A stretch of 64,000 nucleotides of DNA from Pseudomonas fluorescens (lineage in GTDB: Bacteria > Pseudomonadota > Gammaproteobacteria > Pseudomonadales > Pseudomonadaceae): positions 62,001 through 126,000 of the forward strand of contig NZ_CABVHU010000005.1 of assembly GCF_902497855.1 (NCBI RefSeq), in the 5' to 3' direction. This document shows positions 63,279 through 64,000 of this stretch, piece by piece. The position numbers and the translations under genes are program-made. Below the pieces are notes generated by a model. The model saw nothing but the letters and a program-made list of their open reading frames with translations, was not told the origin of the DNA and did no database searches. Numbering within the stretch: the stretch's first letter is position 1; each line of letters opens with the position of its first letter.

Positions 63279-63527
63279 CTATTTTCAAGGCCTCCAGCGG
63301 TGCATGTACATGACTGCAATCAGTTGGGGGACGTTTTGGGGTCCGTTTGTGCATTTGCATGCACAAACAAATAGATGGACCTTCGCCAGCACCCATCCCC
63401 TAGGTGCTTCAGGCTTTTCATATTGCCCTATCGGAAAAAGGTCAAGACGGTTGGTTTTTTGCTGATCGCCCTATTTCGGTAACCCGCTTACGTCGCTCGT
63501 CCTCCAAACGCCACCATCCCATCAGTA
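63279..63527. other. Gap after tRNA-Gly with perfect palindrome
   Basis: No gene. GTTTGTGCAT-TTGC-ATGCACAAAC (63345-63368) is a perfect inverted repeat of 10-bp arms. It could be an operator, a terminator lacking U-run, or a trace of an element once integrated at the tRNA. Confidence 0.5.
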
Positions 63528-64000
63528 TTACTTACGGATAACAACGTACGATTTACGCAGGTCGCTGGCCCAACCATCGAGCACCGCCTTGACGTTATTG
63601 GCGGTCATGACCTGCGTGTCGTTGTCCAGTGGCACTCCCGTGCCCTTGCGGACAACTTCGGCAACGACAACTCCGGTTGCACCATCCTCGAATTGCACTT
63701 CGGTAGCGATTTCACTGTCTTGGTCGCGGATACCGGCAGCGGTGCTCACACCGGCCGCAACCAACGTGACCGGTAGCCATTCATAAAACCGCAGGCCCTG
63801 GGTACTGGTTGCGATCCGGGTAATGGCAGGCTTCACAATCAGCGTGTTCGGACCAGGTTCCGAAACCAGGGGCACCACCTTTCCCAGTTCGCGCCTGAGG
63901 GCTTTATCGTAATATTCGGTCACGTTGGAGAAGGTACTTTGTGGAATCCGTTCAGTCGGCTCAGACCTCGGGTAAAACTGACTGGGCTCCAGATAGACTT
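63528..64000 (-). CDS. DUF3313 lipoprotein, 5' end outside window
   Basis: The C-terminal about 157 residues of a protein on the minus strand; the frame is open to the window edge (VYLEPSQFYPRSEPTERIPQ), so the start and any signal peptide are not visible. YLEPSQFYPR, YYDKALRREL and the later ITRIATSTQGLRFYEWLPVTL resemble DUF3313, a family of small outer-membrane-type lipoproteins of unknown function. Confidence 0.75.
   Translation of the reverse strand, partial: VYLEPSQFYPRSEPTERIPQSTFSNVTEYYDKALRRELGKVVPLVSEPGPNTLIVKPAITRIATSTQGLRFYEWLPVTLVAAGVSTAAGIRDQDSEIATEVQFEDGATGVVVAEVVRKGTGVPLDNDTQVMTANNVKAVLDGWASDLRKSYVVIRK

Overview
The window is a chromosomal segment of a Pseudomonas, most likely of the P. 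fluorescens group. Three things point there: the block algU-mucA-mucB-mucD next to nadB, a phaG gene, and many copies of the short palindromic REP repeats (GTAGGAGC... types) typical of that group. The core genes are GC-rich. No sequence search was run; all calls come from reading translated frames, motifs and gene order.

Layout. 1-5350: an MFS (CynX-type) transporter, two LysR regulators, a 5-carboxymethyl-2-hydroxymuconate isomerase whose 3' end is duplicated on the far side of a methyltransferase gene, and a small membrane protein. 5437-6450: a GNAT/DUF1778 toxin-antitoxin pair. 7055-10113: an arylsulfatase followed by a FadL-type outer-membrane channel. 10114-22500: an AT-richer accessory region ending at tRNA-Ser(CGA). 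It holds debris of two further GNAT toxin-antitoxin loci, one complete GNAT toxin with an unusual antitoxin, an orphan HicB-like protein, a truncated IS66 element, a Kiwa anti-phage pair (kwaA-kwaB), an ApeA-like HEPN protein, a serine recombinase, a frameshifted small gene, two overlapping tiny membrane-protein genes, a winged-helix RepL-like protein and a protein with an N-terminal CPxxC...H...C zinc-type motif. I read it as a defence and toxin-antitoxin island.

22675-36793: core genes purC, a metallo-beta-lactamase-fold protein, bamC and dapA on the minus strand; gcvR and bcp; a PerM/AI-2E-family permease and tusA; bepA; then mucD, mucB, mucA and algU on the minus strand (envelope-stress sigma factor, anti-sigma pair and periplasmic protease), and nadB. 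36762-41573: ygfX-sdhE, ygfZ, an HDOD protein, and the tctED two-component genes, which diverge from tctCBA (tricarboxylate uptake) and an AbrB-family membrane protein. 46112-48633: ung, an enoyl-CoA hydratase/HIBYL-CoA hydrolase-like gene and a Tyr-rich lipoprotein.

49062-59084 is a guanidine utilisation locus: a guanidine-I (ykkC) riboswitch, an ABC importer (three genes), two DUF1989 carboxyguanidine deiminase subunits, a biotin-dependent guanidine/urea carboxylase, and allophanate hydrolase. The steps fit together as import, carboxylation, deimination to allophanate, then hydrolysis to ammonia and CO2. The carboxylase gene carries a REP pair read through in frame. 59386-64000: a diguanylate cyclase, a small Cys-rich protein, rsuA, phaG, tRNA-Gly(CCC) and a DUF3313 lipoprotein gene cut by the window edge.
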